From Desulfobacteraceae bacterium (lineage in GTDB: Bacteria > Desulfobacterota > Desulfobacteria > Desulfobacterales > Desulfobacteraceae), in NCBI GenBank assembly GCA_024225895.1, contig JAAEMC010000711.1, positions 1 through 5,155 of the forward strand: DNA of 5,155 bases. The letters are read 5' to 3'. Below, in pieces: positions 4,554 through 5,155 of this stretch. Position 1 is the stretch's first letter. Every line of letters starts with the position of its first letter. Made by a program: the position numbers and the translations under genes. The notes below the pieces were generated by a model that was not told the origin of the DNA, did no database searches, and saw only the letters and a list, made by a program, of their open reading frames with translations.

Positions 4554-5155
4554 CTATTGTAATTTATACTCTAATTTTGTTTCGGCAATATGTTTATACC
4601 GGCCTTTCACACCGGTCTTTATGGGGATGGTCCTTATCTGCCCGCTGCCTTTGATGCCCGAAAGCTTTCCGGTTCCCTTGACAAATTTTATTCTGCTCTG
4701 ATTAATCTCCATGCCGGCTTTCATTTTTTCCTGGATGATTTCACTGATCAAGGTATCTCCTTCTGATGTGACTGATGTACAAAATCCTTTGCCATATCCA
4801 ATACTGTTTATAAAAATCATGATCCCTGAACAATTGCTTGATACATACTTGAAAGGCCCTTTTGTTTCAGAACCGTCTGCCTCCCAACCGGATTCCCATT
4901 CAATGACATAACTGGTATTGCCTTTGATGGGTATGATCTTATATTTCCCTTCTGATGTTTCTGTTGATGTGTAGACGGTTGCATCTCCCATTTCATGTTT
5001 TTCGCCGGGCTCAAATTTTGGCCAGCTAAAACCACTCGAACTCATACCGCCAATCATTTTCCATTTTTGGCCCTGTTTTTTCCAGGTATGGGTAATCCGG
5101 CCACTGCGGTTGCCATCATCTCTCTTAAATATATACGAATAAAAAACAACAGCCG
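4554..5155 (-). CDS. NTF2/SnoaL-like plus beta-domain protein, N-terminus outside the window
   Basis: The reading frame stays open from its TAG stop (4554-4556) to the window edge, giving 199 visible residues. The in-frame ATG at 5055-5057 has no ribosome binding site and falls inside a domain, so it is not the start. The first 38 or so visible residues, including YSYIFKRDDG, GRITHTWKKQGQKWKMIGGM and then SSS, look like the last beta strands of a SnoaL/DUF4440-type NTF2-like domain (inference). The following roughly 145 residues are beta-rich: a GYGKGFCTSVTSEGDTL strand pair and the glycine signature GTGKLSGIKGSG recall small beta-barrel domains of the allene-oxide-cyclase/DUF3224 type, an uncertain match. 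Function is unknown; NTF2-like folds often bind small ligands or form dimers. No terminator is obvious downstream. The gene is separated from the HSP90-like gene by 324 bp, which contain the latter's own promoter. Confidence 0.7.
   Translation of the reverse strand, partial: AVVFYSYIFKRDDGNRSGRITHTWKKQGQKWKMIGGMSSSGFSWPKFEPGEKHEMGDATVYTSTETSEGKYKIIPIKGNTSYVIEWESGWEADGSETKGPFKYVSSNCSGIMIFINSIGYGKGFCTSVTSEGDTLISEIIQEKMKAGMEINQSRIKFVKGTGKLSGIKGSGQIRTIPIKTGVKGRYKHIAETKLEYKLQ

Noticed and set aside
4472..4654. Plus-strand 60-aa frame across the gap and the 3' end of the minus-strand gene
   Set aside because: There is no ribosome binding site, the composition is unlike a protein, and half of it is antisense to the better supported gene.
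1..5155. CRISPR array, tRNA, rRNA, transposase or toxin-antitoxin pair
   Set aside because: No regularly spaced direct repeats, no tRNA-like cloverleaf with a T-loop consensus, no rRNA-like stretch and no recognisable transposase or toxin gene were seen on either strand.

Overview
The window looks like a chromosomal stretch from an anaerobic Desulfobacterota (Desulfobacteraceae-like) bacterium. This rests mainly on a recognisable DUF3786 protein, a family I associate with sulfate reducers and other anaerobes, on the moderately AT-rich composition and on the clear AGGAGG/GAGGTGA ribosome binding sites. The placement is an inference from family knowledge, not a measurement.

Left half (1-2222, plus strand). 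An AT-rich leader rich in inverted repeats (1-236) carries an extended -10 promoter and a possible 29-codon small ORF. It precedes a classical NADP(H)-type short-chain dehydrogenase/reductase (237-1094). A 260-bp gap follows with a weak terminator-like hairpin and a weak extended -10 element. After it come a 202-aa DUF3786 protein (1355-1963) and a 77-aa basic helical protein (1989-2222), which probably form a two-gene unit.

Right half (2244-5155, minus strand). Only 21 bp beyond the 77-aa gene, and convergent with it, lies a 661-aa protein. It joins an N-terminal HD-CE-like domain, whose metal-binding motifs look lost, to a complete HSP90/GHKL-type ATPase with all nucleotide-binding boxes intact. 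Its upstream region holds a strong sigma70 promoter (TTGACA-18-TAAAAT), an operator-like interrupted palindrome just after the -10, and a pair of 11-bp-phased direct repeats just upstream of the -35. Further out is a roughly 105-bp segment bounded by short inverted repeats that resembles an intergenic repetitive element. The window ends inside a second minus-strand gene (4554 to beyond 5155). It encodes the end of an NTF2/SnoaL-like domain followed by a beta-rich domain with a Gly-rich GTGKLSGIKGSG signature; its apparent Met start is internal.

The most interesting item is the degenerate-HD plus HSP90-ATPase gene with its dedicated control region. Related HD-CE/HSP90 proteins have been linked in comparative genomics to NTP-dependent conflict or defence systems. 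Here the gene stands alone, with no recognisable effector beside it within the window, so a defence role is a hypothesis. The SDR, DUF3786, 77-aa and NTF2-like genes look like ordinary, unrelated chromosomal neighbours.
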